From Xylaria sp. FL1777 (lineage: Eukaryota; Ascomycota; Sordariomycetes; Xylariales; Xylariaceae): a stretch of 64,000 nucleotides of DNA. Below, piece after piece: positions 1 to 12,009 of this stretch. Location of the stretch: positions 656,794 to 720,793 of the forward strand of contig MU400512.1 of NCBI GenBank assembly GCA_022578965.1, read 5' to 3'. Position 1 is the stretch's first letter; each line of letters opens with the position of its first letter. The notes beneath the pieces were generated by a model. It ran no database searches, had not been told where the DNA came from, and saw only the letters and a program-made list of their open reading frames with translations. The position numbers were made by a program, and so were the translations under genes.

Positions 1-2010
1 GCTGGGATCAGGGCGTCATGGCCATGATCATCGCGGATGAGCGCTGGTTAGAGCTGATGAAGCCGGCTAATGACTGTGAGTTGTTTTCTTCGCTGAACTC
101 GGCTATTTCTCGTGACTGGCTCATATGAATACATATGCTCGCCGATCGGTTGCTTTACCCCAGATATTTAGAGCCCCAGGAGTACCTAGATGGCTGAGCT
201 AGAGTAAGAGCACTCTAGCCTAGCACTGCATTTCCAACGTGTTGTCACAACATGGCTGATTCGAGCATTCGTATGTGTCTCTTATACAGGGAGTGTTGGC
301 TTCGTTATTAGTATCTACAACATCGGCTGCGTAATTGGAGCTCTGACGATTGGCCTATTTGCGGATTCATGCGGACGCGAGCGTACCATCTCCCTTGCTA
401 GCACTGTCTTTATTATCGGCGCGCTGCTACAGGCTGCGTCATATACTATTGCTCAGATCGTATGTGTGATCCATTTGGTTTTTTATTTACTTCATTCTCG
501 CTTTACTCTACGATCTCCTGCTCATGTATGAGATACATCTCTAAGAGAGCTGGCTTCTCTATGTAAGCAATGAGCTGATACAGTCCTTTATTAGAGCGTC
601 GGTCGCTTCATTTTGGGTATCGGCGTCGGTGCTTATTCTGCTGGCGTCCCATTGTATATATCCGAGATCGCGCCGGCGCAGCTGCGTGGCCGAATTGTCG
701 GGATCCTGATGATGATTTTGTGTTTCGCGGAGATGGTCGTTTTCTTCGTCGACTACGCTTTTTTCTTCCTTAACTCTAACGATTGGTGGCGCATGCCTCT
801 TGCTATTCAAGTCGTGCCCGCGCTTGTTCTCGCTATCGGCTGTTGGGTTTGGGTACCACCATCTCCACGTTGGCTTGTGTCCCAAGAGCGTTATGAGTGC
901 GCACTCGAGGTTTTGACGCGCTTGCACGGCTCTGCGGCTGCAGAAGAGGAGATTCGCGCTATTCGCGAGACTGTCGAAGGAGAGACCAGTCTTATAGAAC
1001 ATACTGGTACTACCTGGGCCGATATGTTTCGTGGACCTGTCCTCCGCGTTACACTTCTTGGTACTGGGGTCCAGATGTTCCAGCAGACTACGGGAACGAA
1101 TGGGATCTTTTACTACGCGCCCAAGCTTTTCAAAAAGGGCGGCATTACTGACCCAAAATTTGCGAACTTGGCTACTGGCGGTATCGGCGTGACGCTCTTC
1201 CTCAGCGCGTGGATTCCAGTCTTTTATTTCGATCGCTTTGGTCGCAAGACCTGGTTCCAAGTTGGACTTGTGGGTATGATTATTGCTCTTACGGGGATTT
1301 GTATCTTCCAGCAGCATGCAGCGGATTATCCGCACAGCCCAGCCAATTATGCTATCGTGATATTTCCCTACCTATTCTTTACATTTTTCAATATGAGCTG
1401 GAGTGCTGGTTCATGGACCTACGCCGCGGAGATTTTCCCTCTTTCACTTCGTGTAAGTTAAAACCTTATCATTGTTGGCTCGTCTCGTGGCATCCCCTTC
1501 TACGGTGGCCAATTGAAAACCCACCTCACCAGTCTGGTATTTGCGCTGATCACGGTCCATTCCATTTCGATATAGGCGAAGGGGAATGCCCTATGCACAG
1601 CTTCTCTATGGATATCGAACTTTGTTGTCGCTCAAGTTTCGCCGCCAATTGAGAGCGCAACAGGGTATGGCCTCTATATATTGTTCATTATTATTTGCAT
1701 TTTTGCATTCTTCTTCGTTCGGTTCGCTCTCGGTAAGTTTCTAACCCTTTAACTTTGGAGATCTTTAAGAGGACAATTTAGATTGATTAAGTATTTAGTT
1801 GAAACGAAGGGCCGGTCTTTAGAGGAGATGGCAGAGGTGTTCGGAATTGACAAAGCTGATGTTAAAGGAGAAGAAGAGAGAAGTACGGTTAGACAAGGTA
1901 ATGTTGGACTATTTACTTTCAAGCGATTGGTCAAGATATATATCACTGACAAATAATCTGTAGCTCTGCTTCGGACAACATCCGGAGATGAGGATTTTGT
2001 AGACGATTGA
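1..2010 (+). CDS. MFS sugar (hexose-type) transporter, 3' part; start lies before the window
   Basis: Plasma-membrane sugar/H+ symporter family. I join exons 3-75, 290-459, 595-1452, 1576-1732, 1799-1897 and 1964-2010; every join has GT/AG ends and keeps frame. The product shows family signatures in order: WDQGVM (usual YDQGV near helix 1), NIGCVIGAL, ADSCGRERT (the GRR/GRK loop 2-3 motif), VGRFILGIGVG, YISEIAPAQLRGR, PPSPRWLVS (PESPRWL), QQTTGTNGIFYY, DRFGRKTW, AEIFPLSLRAKGNAL, and the C-terminal VETKGRSLEEMAEVFG. The last exon adds a short acidic tail before the TGA at 2008. The first helix and the start codon are outside the window. Substrate cannot be told; quinate, lactose and hexose transporters share these motifs. 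No break is seen in the visible part. Confidence 0.93.
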
Positions 2011-3342
2011 AAGAATTCTATAGAGCCCTGAAAACTCTTAGGGAAAGCAGAACACCTGTTGATTAACAAACGAAGTTCAACATAAATATACAACATCAAT
2101 ACATACACGGGGTTGAATTGGATAAAGTGGCGGTGGTACTTTATAATATCTATTCGTAGACTTGACGCCTAGCGCTGTACGCATTCACATACGATGAGAA
2201 GAAAACTCTATTTCATATCCCTTTTAACGAATTGGTAATCATCTGACCTGGAATACCGAGATATGGGGTGTGCAACACCGGCATACACAGTGTCGCCTTC
2301 GCCGATCGGAGTTGCTGTGCAGACTGCGACGTTGGAAGTCCATGAGCCCTCAATGGAGGTTGCCGGCTATGTTGAATATTGAGCTCATCTTATTGCCAAA
2401 TAACTCAAGCCTATATTTCATTTCATTGCTACTAAATGGCCTTAAAGCTCACCGATGCGAAAGAAGACAGAGCAATGGTAGAAATCGCTTCAGACAATTT
2501 CACACTGACCTGAGACGGCAGTGTCAGGAGTAAAGAGGCTCAGGACAATAGACTAGCATCCCTGGCTTCTTCCCCAAAAGTCCTCGTACTTGGTCAGGTC
2601 GAATGCATCGGCGGCATTGACTCAGGCCAATGAATACGCGTGGACTGCTGGCATGTGATATATGTCGGCGCCCCCGCGCTAGCTGTAGGTGAAGTTCGAT
2701 TTTGGATTCCTGAGCAGAGCTATATCTTTGTGGGAGAGAGTTTTTTTTTTTTTTTTTTTTTTGAATCTTATCATTAGTCGTTATCATCAGAGCGCTGCGT
2801 AACGGTAGGTTTGTGCCAATGGGCTGTGTGTCATCGCGACGCTCAACAGGCGCCCCAAGAGCCATAGCGGTCACGAGGGAGGCGAAGCTGGGTCTGCTCA
2901 GCATCTTCTCGTGATGCCATTTGCACCCACATAGCAGCAGATTGACTGAGTATGAGGACGATGAGTTCAGAAGAGTAACTGATCAGTCGATTGCTTATAC
3001 AAGATAGAGGGATTAGCACATGTAGCTATTGTCTCCATTTGAGAGTCGTTTTACCTAGGTACTTAATTCAATTGGAAAGGCGGGCTGGTAAGGGAGACAG
3101 GCGGGTGCCTTCAGCCCCTAGCAGCTCGCTAGCTATTAGCTCGTACTGCGTATGATGTGGTAAGACCGAAGCCAAGATGAAATTCATGGATATGGTGTTC
3201 GCGCTCCGCCGTAAAAGCATCAATCAATATGTTAATACGAGAATGTAATAACTCTTTCACTAAGTTTTATTAATTCTCGTGTTATATTGGTATTTTGACA
3301 TCCGTTAGAAAATCGCTATTTGCTATCGGTTGTTTTCTTTTC
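2011..3342. other. Intergenic region, no supported gene
   Basis: Lies between two converging 3' ends. It holds a run of 22 T (2741-2762) and a TACCTAGGTAC palindrome at 3052-3062. A minus-strand frame from 2904 begins like a secreted precursor but runs into the poly-T tract; I do not call it a gene. Confidence 0.6.
2741..2762. repeat. Homopolymer T(22) tract
   Basis: Uninterrupted run of T. It may be a poly(A) trace of a retroposed sequence on the minus strand or simple slippage; nothing flanking decides between them. Confidence 0.9.
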
Positions 3343-5389
3343 TCAGATGATCGTGACACTCCCGTCTGCCAAGTACACCGGTGCGATGTTAAGCCCGCCA
3401 GCATCATCAGGACCATAATTATTCCCAGCTTGCGTAATTTTCACTCCACCAACTGTGAAGTTGCTGATTACAAACCCATTCATACTGATGGACTGACCAC
3501 TTCCATCCGTCCAAATAGGCAACTGGCTCTCGTAGATGCCAGTTGTGCGAACACTGAACTGGTCCAGACTGACGTTCTCGATCAGCAAATTCTCGTAGTT
3601 CGTCAAAGGCACGATGCGCATCAAGTTTCCTCCGATGCCCTCAGCGCGGATATTCCGGAATGTCGCGTTGCGGACAGTCCGTGACAGGTCCGCCGTGTTC
3701 GTCTCCGTCTCAGCTTGCCCGTACACCTGGTTCGCGCCGATGATGCTTGGATGAGACCCGTTGCTGCTGTAGTGCATGTGGATCACGTCGATACCATCCA
3801 CGAGCACGTTTTCCATGTTGCGTGCTGCCCAACCGTATTGAATGATTGGTGCCGTTTTTGTCTTCCACACAACTGGAGTATAACTGGTTAGTAGTTACCT
3901 TGTGAGGGGGGTTTTTAGGAATAAACAGAGTTCGTAAGGTGGTGTTCAACAGCATAGAAGGAGAAAAGTGCCCTCGATGTTACTTACCAACGTCTCGAAC
4001 TGTGATACCTGATCCGTAAACCTTGATTGTGTCGTCACCTGAGTGGTAGAACACGTCATGGATACCCGACCCGGAATACAGCGTCGTGCCGTCTGTCTGG
4101 CCGAAGAACGCGCCAACTTGCTTATAGTCCCACTGAGATATCGAGATCGTGTCCAGGTCGCCCGTGAAGTCAATACTATTGAATGGCGGTGCGTTAGTCG
4201 TTACGCCCGTCAGCGTGAATGTCTGCTGCTTGCCGGACGTGCTGTATCCGCTCCAGATGCGCAGCGAGTCGGCGTTCGATTTAGAGTTCGTGTAGCCCTC
4301 GGCAGTGTTCGCTTGATATACATATTTCTCGCCAGAGAGGACGCCGAATCCAGTTGCTTTGATTGTGCTTGATGTCGTAGTAAATTGGATTGCGCCCTTA
4401 ACGTAGGCCCCGGGCGCTAAATACACCCAGTTCACCGAGTTCGACAGCGTGAGATGCTCCGTAGCTGTCATCTCGTGAACACCTGGCATGAAATAAACGT
4501 TTGTATTAGTTGCTGATGCAAGGTCTGAGATTGGCACGTCTCCAGGATACACCACATAGGTTTCGGGTGCTGACATGTCAGGCACGAGCCCGGCGGTCGA
4601 GGACGGAGGCGGACTTGCGAAGATTAGTAGAGCATCATGAGGTTCGATTCCCATAACGGCGTTTTCGTCAGTGAGTTCGGAAACGTAGAATGGCCCGTCA
4701 GCGACCCAATTTTGGACGAAGTCGCATTGTGGCGTGTTGCAGCTATCCCTGTATGAATACAAGTTATCCTGGAATTCAACAGAAAAGCGAACTCCTGCGT
4801 CGCTGTAAGGAACAAAGAGATAGATGTTGTTTTCGCCGTCGTCTGTCACCTCAACGCCGAGGTTACTTGGCCGAATTGTGACATCGGCTGCGGTTATGTT
4901 CGCGATGTTGCCCAGACGGGAGATCTTGACCCAGGCATCTGCAGTATATAAAATCTGTGTCCAGGCCATAGTGATCCAGACCGCCGCCTCTATCGTCACG
5001 CCGTCGTCGGCAGTAGTGACCGATGAAGGATCCCCCGGTGTGACGATATTACCTTGGCCATTACGAGGAATCGTCTCATATACGAACGAGTTGTAACTTG
5101 GTCACAAAAGCGTCAGTTCCGTCAAATACCGTTCTCTCTCAGGTGGTGGCGGCACATACTAAGTTTCACTTGAATCTGCAGTTGATTTTACCCAGGCCGA
5201 GTAAACGTGTGATTGACGCACATTTCCATACTCTACGGGTGTCTCATAATTGATTTCGCCCGTATTGTGCCACCAAGTCGTCAGGCTGTCTATATTGGCG
5301 GTTTCGTTACCTGATGCTGTAACGTCTGCTGCGACGATACTCATCAACGACGAAGCGGCGATGAGCAGAGCTAAATATGGCATCAGCAT
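3343..5389 (-). CDS. Secreted GH49 glycoside hydrolase (dextranase / isopullulanase type)
   Basis: Exons, in reading order: 5389-5160, 5096-3988, 3872-3343 (introns of 63 and 115 bp); 622 residues, close to known GH49 enzymes. Residues 1-21 form a signal peptide (MLMPYLALLIAASSLMSIVAA). GH49 landmarks follow: TWWHNTGEINYETPV, SFVYETIPRNG across the first intron, WVYLAPGAYVKGAI, GVLSGEKYVYQANT, NAPPFNSIDF, WDYKQVGAFF, TDGTTLY, and HDVFYHSGDDTIKVY, then PIIQYGW and ISNFTVGGVKI of the beta-helix. Asp412, Asp431 and Asp432 have the same 19/20-residue spacing as the acidic triad of Penicillium Dex49A (376/395/396), so activity is expected. The enzyme should cleave alpha-1,6-linked (dextran) or pullulan-type glucans outside the cell; which one cannot be read from sequence. 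Confidence 0.95.
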
Positions 5390-6872
5390 AGTGAGCGATA
5401 ACGGTTCCGTGAGAAATGAAGCAGTGACTCAGGTCACCAATGACTTCTCTGTTGGACCTATCGACTGGTCGCTTTGCCCGTCCATATACGCTCACGAAAG
5501 TAAGCATAAAAGGCCATTCCCGGGGGCCAAAGAGATATGGCCGAGCATGAAATTCAATCAGCCATTGTAGAGTTTCAGGGTGATTAAGTGCCTATCTTCG
5601 AGGACCTAGTCTATGATTTACCGGCGATTCTCTCGGAGTATATGTAGAGAATCACGTCCACAAGCATTAGGTATCAGCAGCTAGTCAGATGCTTGGTACC
5701 CCCCAAGACTTCCTAGGTTCCAGGATGACCAATTGATCATCACCATCTTGGCAACTAGCTTCAATAAGGCAACTAGCGGAGTTTTAACAATAGATAAATT
5801 GTAGAATAGTCAATACAGTCTGAATTACGGTCAATATAGCTCTTGGGGACCTCTGATTATTCCTGTAGGTTGCCTAGTGAGTACTACAGTAGATAAGTTA
5901 GCACTTATTCGAAATTTTTAGTAAGGAAGCTCTAGTTTAGGTTAGTAACCTAGATTTAGTTCTTAAAAATGTCAATTGATCTAGTACCACAGCTTATTGA
6001 GATGGTTAGATGCGACACCACACCGTAAATATGCCTTGCATTTTCATATTATTTCATCAATGCTTCCACCAGCAGATAATCATGCCCATATGTAATATTA
6101 AGGACCTACGCAGTACAGTAGCCCGAATCTGAGAGTTAGACACTGCAAGGGGTATCCTAGCTGTTTGTCCCACTTCGTTCAGATCCCCGCATCCCCGTGT
6201 GTCATTCCATTCTGCGTATCCTGAGCTGCTATTTTGGTAAGCGTTTCGAACCTATTTGAGATGGGTGTTTCAATTCACACTAAGTAGGGTTGTAGCGTTA
6301 GATTTAGCGATAGGGCAATACCGGTAAGCAGGGTTAAAGCGAGCTGTTGGGGTATATAGCTAGAACAAGTGGCTTAAGGTATATAAAATTGAGGTCATAA
6401 CACCCTGCCTTCCTCCATCCTTGGTTCACTCCTCAGTTTCTCCGGACTGATCTCCACAAGCTCTCTCTCGTTCCAGTTTCATGCGAACTAAATCCAGAAA
6501 AGATTCCTCCTTTCGAACCGTTGTCTTCTTACCAAGATGATGATATCGCCCTCTTCCGCCTTCACATTTTGCTTTAAAGACTCTAAAATAACACTGTTGA
6601 GTTTTAAGAGCCCGTGTTATTGATAACGCGCCCTCTGCAAATCATAATTCTGATTAACTCGCTGAGTGAATCTTTCGGGGTGTCATAAAACATCATCCTG
6701 GCTCGAAGATACCCAAATAAGGAGCTTGGGAAGGCAAGTTCGTATGAAGCTGCAAAGCAAACGCGTCATAAATTGATGAACCAGAACCCCCTTTTCATAT
6801 TTAGTTAAAATCGCTTTTGTGTGGCTACACCAAGATGAGAAGAGGCGAATATCTCTTTCGTAAACGAATCTC
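5390..6872. other. Intergenic region, no supported gene
   Basis: About 1.5 kb upstream of the dextranase and downstream of the DUF6594 gene. I see no exon-like frames, RNA gene or repeat. The dextranase promoter must lie at its left end. Confidence 0.6.
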
Positions 6873-7877
6873 TTATGCGGGTATGAAAACAGTAAGAACA
6901 GTAGCATATCTAGCGATGACATTAGCTAAGTATCATGACACTTTCTACTGCTGAGGGATCGTTGTTCTTACGTTGCTCCAGCAATAAATAAGTCAGCCAA
7001 CTTTGCTGGCGTCAAACTGGACAGAAGTAGAATGAATGTTGCTATAGAGAAAATGGTGGTTATGATCCGCAACGATGGGCTGGAGATGAAAGTACAGATG
7101 AGTAGTGGTACCGATACTGCTAGAACGACAAGGATGATGGCAACGAATTTCTGGACTTGAGCCATCGAGTGTGTTGAGAATATGTGGACATCCCGGTCTC
7201 TAGAGGCGTTTCGTTCGGGCTGCCCTAACATTAGCTTAGAACCACATAGGGGGCAACTAAGAAAAGAGAAGAAAGCACAGACATCCCGAAGTCTTTCGAA
7301 GAATCGGACCAGAATACCTTCTATGCAGGATTCTATTGGACTTGAAGCGTGAGCATCAACTGGCGTTACGCTGAGAAGATCGTTACATCGAGTGAGATAC
7401 TCGGTCTCTTCCCAACTCAGGCATGCATTGTTATTTACCCAGTTCAACAGGCTTTGTACGTCTCTCCGGCTGGCTGAAGGGAAGTTCAGTATTTGCTGGT
7501 TCCTAAGCAAGAAATTATCTGACTGGTGTTTAGCAACTCAGATCCAGGACCATCATGGATTGTCTTTTCTGAATCGTCTTACCGTAATCTGTCAGAGCCG
7601 TATCTAGCTCTGCAAGAACATCCCGTCTGTCAGCATTCAAGTCTTCGCGACTGCTTCCTAGAAACAATGGGGCACGCTCTCCGGCATCTATTTCTTCTAA
7701 TTGTCCCTCCAATCTACACACCCTATCTTGTTTCAAGAGGAGTAGTCTGGCACGGACATTGGAAAAGCGACGACTTATATGTAGCGACTTGTGCGCGCCA
7801 ATGAGGGCGGAATAACGTGGATATCCAGATCGATAGTCTTCGACTGCAAAAAGTTTAGTTGAGTACTTAATACGCAC
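6873..7877 (-). CDS. DUF6594 family membrane protein
   Basis: Exons in reading order: 7877-7583, 7518-6972, 6909-6873; 292 residues. The family pattern is clear: VEDYRSGYPRYSALI, RRFSNVRARLLLLKQD, LEGQLEEIDAGE, SSREDLNADRRDVL, DYDNFLLRNQQIL (created by the first splice), SRRDVQSLLNWVNN and SWEETEYLTRCNDLLSV. The C-terminus has two hydrophobic helices (IILVVLAVSVPLLI and the one after it) and a third completed by the last 37-nt exon, ATYATVLTVFIPA, which matches the usual end of this family. Function is unknown; in ascomycetes these genes are numerous and often lie in accessory regions. The start is uncertain: an intron-like TTTTTGCAG just before VEDY suggests the first residues could come from an upstream exon instead of the ATG at 7877. 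Confidence 0.85.
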
Positions 7878-8563
7878 ATGCTAAGTTTGATCTGAAGTGC
7901 GACATACTCTGCTTGTGCTGACAATAATTTTCACAACAATCATAAATTGACGGTCGGAATTGCTTTGCACACAATGCAGCAACACTCATTAGTTTAGCTA
8001 GGAGCACATTGAAAATTAGGAGTGAGCGAGAACCCTGTGTTGCCGCTAAGGTGTCCTGGTTCAAAGTGCTGGTCATTGAAGGATAGCCTGACTGTAATGG
8101 CATGAACATGCAGTTCAGTAAATTTGTTCTACTAGCCTACTAGATGAGGTCCGAGGTCAATTGGGATTGCTTGTCGAAATGTTTATGGTCAAAGGTGGGG
8201 AAATGAATATATGTTGATTGAAAATTGAAAATTTATTCACACAAATATGATTTTTTTTCTATAGTACTTAGTTATATGTGGCCGTCGAGGTGGACCGGCA
8301 AAGTCGGCAGTGCTGCAAGTCGGCCGCAGATCTTACTCAGTCCTCATACCAATGAGAAGCCAAATGTACACTCATACATTTTGTGTATGACCTGTTCGAA
8401 TAGAGATAAATACCTGCACAATCCTGTTGGATCGGCCGCTTTAGCTGACCCCCTTTCCCCCTGTTTTACTCGTATTAAGCGGCCAACCCCGCCTTCGAAA
8501 GCAAGTCTCGTCTGTTTTCACTTACATCGCCACTCCGGAAAATATTTCATTCCTGGTTAGACC
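7878..8563. other. Divergent intergenic region
   Basis: Separates the DUF6594 gene (minus) from the small gene at 8564 (plus). Open frames here are short and do not resemble proteins; an extra 5' exon of the DUF6594 gene may lie near 7880-8110. Confidence 0.5.
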
Positions 8564-8965
8564 ATGGCTGATGAGGAACGCAGAGACCGGTGAGTCGTGT
8601 CCTGGACTAACTGTCAAACCGCTATCATTGACACCTGTACCTAAGATCTGAAAGCCCGGAATTCGAATTCACCGATGACAAGGGAAGACCCTTGGTCGCT
8701 AAGAGTGGCGTGGTGAGTGGCTTATGTACATAGTAGTATTTACATATGCTATGGCTAGTACGAAGGACTAAATGAAGCATTACAGGTATACAAGTTTCGC
8801 CCTGGACAGGCCGTGTATTTGCAAGTTCCCGGTGCAAGCCAGCTTGAAGGACCTTACAAGATTGAGTCTTCAAGAGGTCCCGGAATGTACACGTTGTGCC
8901 ATTCTAATGGCCAAACAGCTCGAGGAGGCACAGAAATCAATGAAGCGAACTTGACGGCAGCTTAG
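8564..8965 (+). CDS. Small conserved-looking protein, 90 residues, SH3-barrel-like pattern
   Basis: Three exons, 8564-8589, 8646-8712 and 8786-8965, with clean GT...AG introns of 56 and 73 bp. The frame closes with TAG at 8963. The product begins MADEERRDRSESPEFEFTD, then KGRPLVAKSGVVYKFRPG, QAVYLQVPGASQLEGPYKIE, RGPGMYTLCHSNGQTARGG and EINEANLTAA. The alternation KFRPGQAVYL / GPYKIES / YTLC / NGQ is that of a small five-stranded barrel like the SH3-like C-terminal domain of retroelement integrases (KFKxGDxVYL...GPYKI). That is a resemblance by eye, not a family match I can name. It lies 820 bp upstream of the first caspase-like gene, on the same strand. No signal peptide or membrane segment. 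Confidence 0.75.
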
Positions 8966-9785
8966 TCACTATGTTTACGGCGCTGTTCAAACGATCAATA
9001 AAATTGATGTGATATTTATGTCTTAATCTTGGAATTATTTCCTCTTTTTTTCCAGCTGTCACCTATGTGACCGTATCATCATCGCAATCAGAACTACTCA
9101 CTAGCCAATTAGACCCTTCGTTTTCAACTAGCTATATCGCTTCACTGCATAGAGTTCAACTGGCTTTGTAACTTACGTATATCTTTCGACCACACAAGAT
9201 AGATCTATTTAAAGATACTAAATAAGCTAGTTTTAAATCCGTTTCAGAATCATAGGATCGATTCAAAGTCCCTATTGAAGCACATGTGGCGTTGTGATGA
9301 AAGAGGCGATGGTGCCAAGCACAGTCAGCTTGTAGTAGTTGCTGGCTATAGCGGGGTAATTAGTGATACGCTGGAATAAGTTTTCCATACTCATCTACCT
9401 CTATTGTTTGGCATTTCTAGCAACAAGATCATAATCATCATCATCATCATCACCATAGCGCTGACATAGTAGGCAGCAGCGCGGGAATAAATCATAAATT
9501 TACTTACCTGCCACGTCAGCCCTGCACATTCGGGTGTTGAGCTTGGCAGTGCACGTAGCACTATATGCATGGTAGAGAATCGCGAGACGGCTAGAGGCCA
9601 GATTTATAGAGTGTTAGTTTCCGGCAGTGCTCAAAACTTCCGGCTATCCCCTCTCTTTTATGTCGAAGCGACGAGGTGAATCCCATTGAAACATATAGAA
9701 AAGGGGAATCGGCAATACCTTCGGGATCCTGAACCCTGACAGTTTACCGAACAGTCGATACACCTAGCAGCTACTTTTTTCAGTG
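8966..9785. other. Intergenic region upstream of caspase-like gene
   Basis: Contains a short ATC/TCA microsatellite (9428-9456) and otherwise no feature that I can support. Confidence 0.6.
9428..9456. repeat. ATC-rich trinucleotide microsatellite
   Basis: Roughly nine copies of ATC with two imperfect units, in non-coding sequence. Confidence 0.8.
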
Positions 9786-11789
9786 ATGGACGGTGCTGCG
9801 AGTTATTTTGCGGTCTTGATCGGCGTGAACTTCTACCCGGAGAAGTACTCATCATTGCACGGATGTGTGAGCGACATCGAACAGATCGCTAAATTTCTGG
9901 CCAACTCAACAACCAGGCTGAATATACGGAAACTTACTGCAAGCTCGTCCACTGAGGCACATTCTCGACATCCTCCTGAGAATCCAAAGTCCTGGCCAAC
10001 CTACCAGCGTGTGATCGCAAACTTGGAAGAAGTGTATTCCCATGGCGTGGCCGGAGACTTCGTCTACATACATTATTCTGGCCACGGCACAACCACTAAA
10101 TCAATCGATGACAACTCAAACTCCCCTTCCGAACATTTGGCGCTTGTTCTACTAGAAGAAGAAGAGAGTGATGTCGGGATTCGGTACCTTCGTGGGCCGG
10201 ATCTAGCAATCTCACTTAAACGATTAGTTGATAAAGGCCTAATAGTCACCCTCGTTCTAGACTGCTGTTTTTCCGGTGGAGTTATGCGTGATAGTGCATC
10301 GGTTCGTTATCTCCCTTATGACCCTGCCGTAGACAAAGCCTATCCAGCAGGCCCTGCGCCACCCGACCGGAACGCCTCGTTGCGTCTCAACTGGCTAGTC
10401 AACCCAGATGGATATTCCATCCTCACAGCGTGCGGGCCTACTGAAACAGCCCGTGAGCTCGTTGTAAAAGGCGGACGGAGGCAGGGTGCACTATCCTATT
10501 TTCTACTAAGAACCTTCAGCAAATTAGGTGGAGTTTGTGGCAAGCAAGAACTCATCTACCATCACGTATGCGCTAGGTTCCGAAGTTCTACTGGGTTTGT
10601 GCAGACACCTATGTTTTACGGGAATAAGAACCTCTGTTTCTTTGGACACAGCGATCAGCGAATCGAGCGGGCGCCCATTCCAATTGTTGAAACACCAAAT
10701 GGTGCTCTTCAGCTGCAAGCCGGTCGGGCACACGGGGTCACAGATGGAGACGAATTCCTTGTCTACCCATTATCGGATGCAAATTCCAGCTCTAGACGAC
10801 AGAAGGAGCAGGCTGTTGCGAGGGTCATTAACACCAGAAGTTTGACCTCTGAATTGAAACTAGATGGTCCCTCCTTAGCCAGGATTGAAACAGGTTGGAT
10901 GGCTGCAGCGCTTACGTGCTTAAGGCTGCGCAGGTATCTAATACAACTCGACGATAGACTGATGTCGACTTATCCGTGGGCGACAACTGTCGATAAGCGA
11001 CGATCGCTGAATATTCGTGAACCTGGTACCAAAGACAACGAGCAACCGGTCTCATTCTTCACTATTTCTACTCAGAAAGGATACGAGATCCAGAACCAGT
11101 TCCATGAAATAATCTTGAACAGATCTATTTCGCATCTTGACTACGGCATGGCAAGTCAGTTGTTAGACGAGCTTGAACATATTGTGAAGTTTACTCTGGT
11201 GAAAGAGTTGGCCAACGAAGTATCGCCAGACAAAGGAGATTCACTGAGAAATTACTTCAACATCCGAGTAGTTAATGGGCTCGGGCAGAGTTTTGGTGCT
11301 GGCTGTTTACATCACGGATCGTACCACATGTCATGTTCACACCCAGAATGTGTGATTGAGGTAAAGGATGACGACAAGTTGCAGTTAATTGTGCAGAACA
11401 GGCTTCCAGAAGGTCAAATACTTTATATGCATATTTTTAATCTAAGCTCATCTTATGAGGTGGAAAACATCCTCCATGGGGACTATCTGGTTGTTCCGCC
11501 TTGCGTCAGAGATCGAAGTGCAGAAGTCCACTTAGACTCTCCGGGAATATGTAAGTTGAAACTTCACATGGAGCTATCCATTGAAGTCAAGGAACAAGGA
11601 TATGACAAGTGTGAGGATATAGTCAAAGTGCTTCTAACCAGCCAGCCAGCCTCCTTCTTATCGCTGGAATTGCCAAAGCTAGGGGAGAAGCGAGAGCCAA
11701 CTATTCCCGTGGCGCCTAGACTCCCAGAACCAAGTCAGGTGCTAGATGATTGGGCAGCAGTGAACTTTCGTATTCAGATTAGACGCTAA
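9786..11789 (+). CDS. Caspase-like (peptidase C14) protein with C-terminal extension
   Basis: Single exon, 667 residues from the ATG at 9786. The N-terminal 270 residues form a caspase/metacaspase fold: YFAVLIGVNFY (first strand), LHGCVSDIEQIAKFL, then VYIHYSGHGTTT with catalytic His100 and VLDCCFSGG with catalytic Cys161, followed by YSILTACGPTETARE and GALSYFLLRTF. The remaining 390 residues begin with a probable beta-rich module (GALQLQAGRAHGVTDGDEF) and end in IQIRR. The second caspase-like gene at 16546 shares the same layout and the same sub-motifs, so the two are paralogues. The gene converges on the TPR-CHAT gene, with 220 bp between the stops. Expected role: a soluble cysteine protease in a signalling or cell-death pathway; cleavage specificity and activation are unknown. 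Confidence 0.9.
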   Translation: MDGAASYFAVLIGVNFYPEKYSSLHGCVSDIEQIAKFLANSTTRLNIRKLTASSSTEAHSRHPPENPKSWPTYQRVIANLEEVYSHGVAGDFVYIHYSGHGTTTKSIDDNSNSPSEHLALVLLEEEESDVGIRYLRGPDLAISLKRLVDKGLIVTLVLDCCFSGGVMRDSASVRYLPYDPAVDKAYPAGPAPPDRNASLRLNWLVNPDGYSILTACGPTETARELVVKGGRRQGALSYFLLRTFSKLGGVCGKQELIYHHVCARFRSSTGFVQTPMFYGNKNLCFFGHSDQRIERAPIPIVETPNGALQLQAGRAHGVTDGDEFLVYPLSDANSSSRRQKEQAVARVINTRSLTSELKLDGPSLARIETGWMAAALTCLRLRRYLIQLDDRLMSTYPWATTVDKRRSLNIREPGTKDNEQPVSFFTISTQKGYEIQNQFHEIILNRSISHLDYGMASQLLDELEHIVKFTLVKELANEVSPDKGDSLRNYFNIRVVNGLGQSFGAGCLHHGSYHMSCSHPECVIEVKDDDKLQLIVQNRLPEGQILYMHIFNLSSSYEVENILHGDYLVVPPCVRDRSAEVHLDSPGICKLKLHMELSIEVKEQGYDKCEDIVKVLLTSQPASFLSLELPKLGEKREPTIPVAPRLPEPSQVLDDWAAVNFRIQIRR

Positions 11790-12009
11790 TAAGAACTATA
11801 ATGGCCAGCCATCTTCATCATAAGAACAAACATACAGTAAACTCTAATATCTATAGCATGGGTTGAGAACACGTGCTTTAGAGTAGGCATTGATATAGCT
11901 AATCATCGACGGACTGGATAATATGTTAGACTTGTACGAAAAGATGGAATCTACATGAACCCGAATGGCCTTGAAGATGTGTTAGACCAGCCCCCTTACT
12001 CCAATAGGA

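Noticed and set aside
559..1335. 258-codon minus-strand open frame
   Set aside because: Antisense to the sugar transporter's largest exon; composition is not protein-like.
2524..2904. Minus-strand frame starting like a secreted precursor (LVTAMALGAPVERRDDTQPIG)
   Set aside because: It runs into the T(22) tract (Lys run) after about 45 residues and no splice path restores a protein; at best a fragment.
8625..8873. Minus-strand 82-codon frame
   Set aside because: Antisense to the small three-exon gene, crossing both of its introns.
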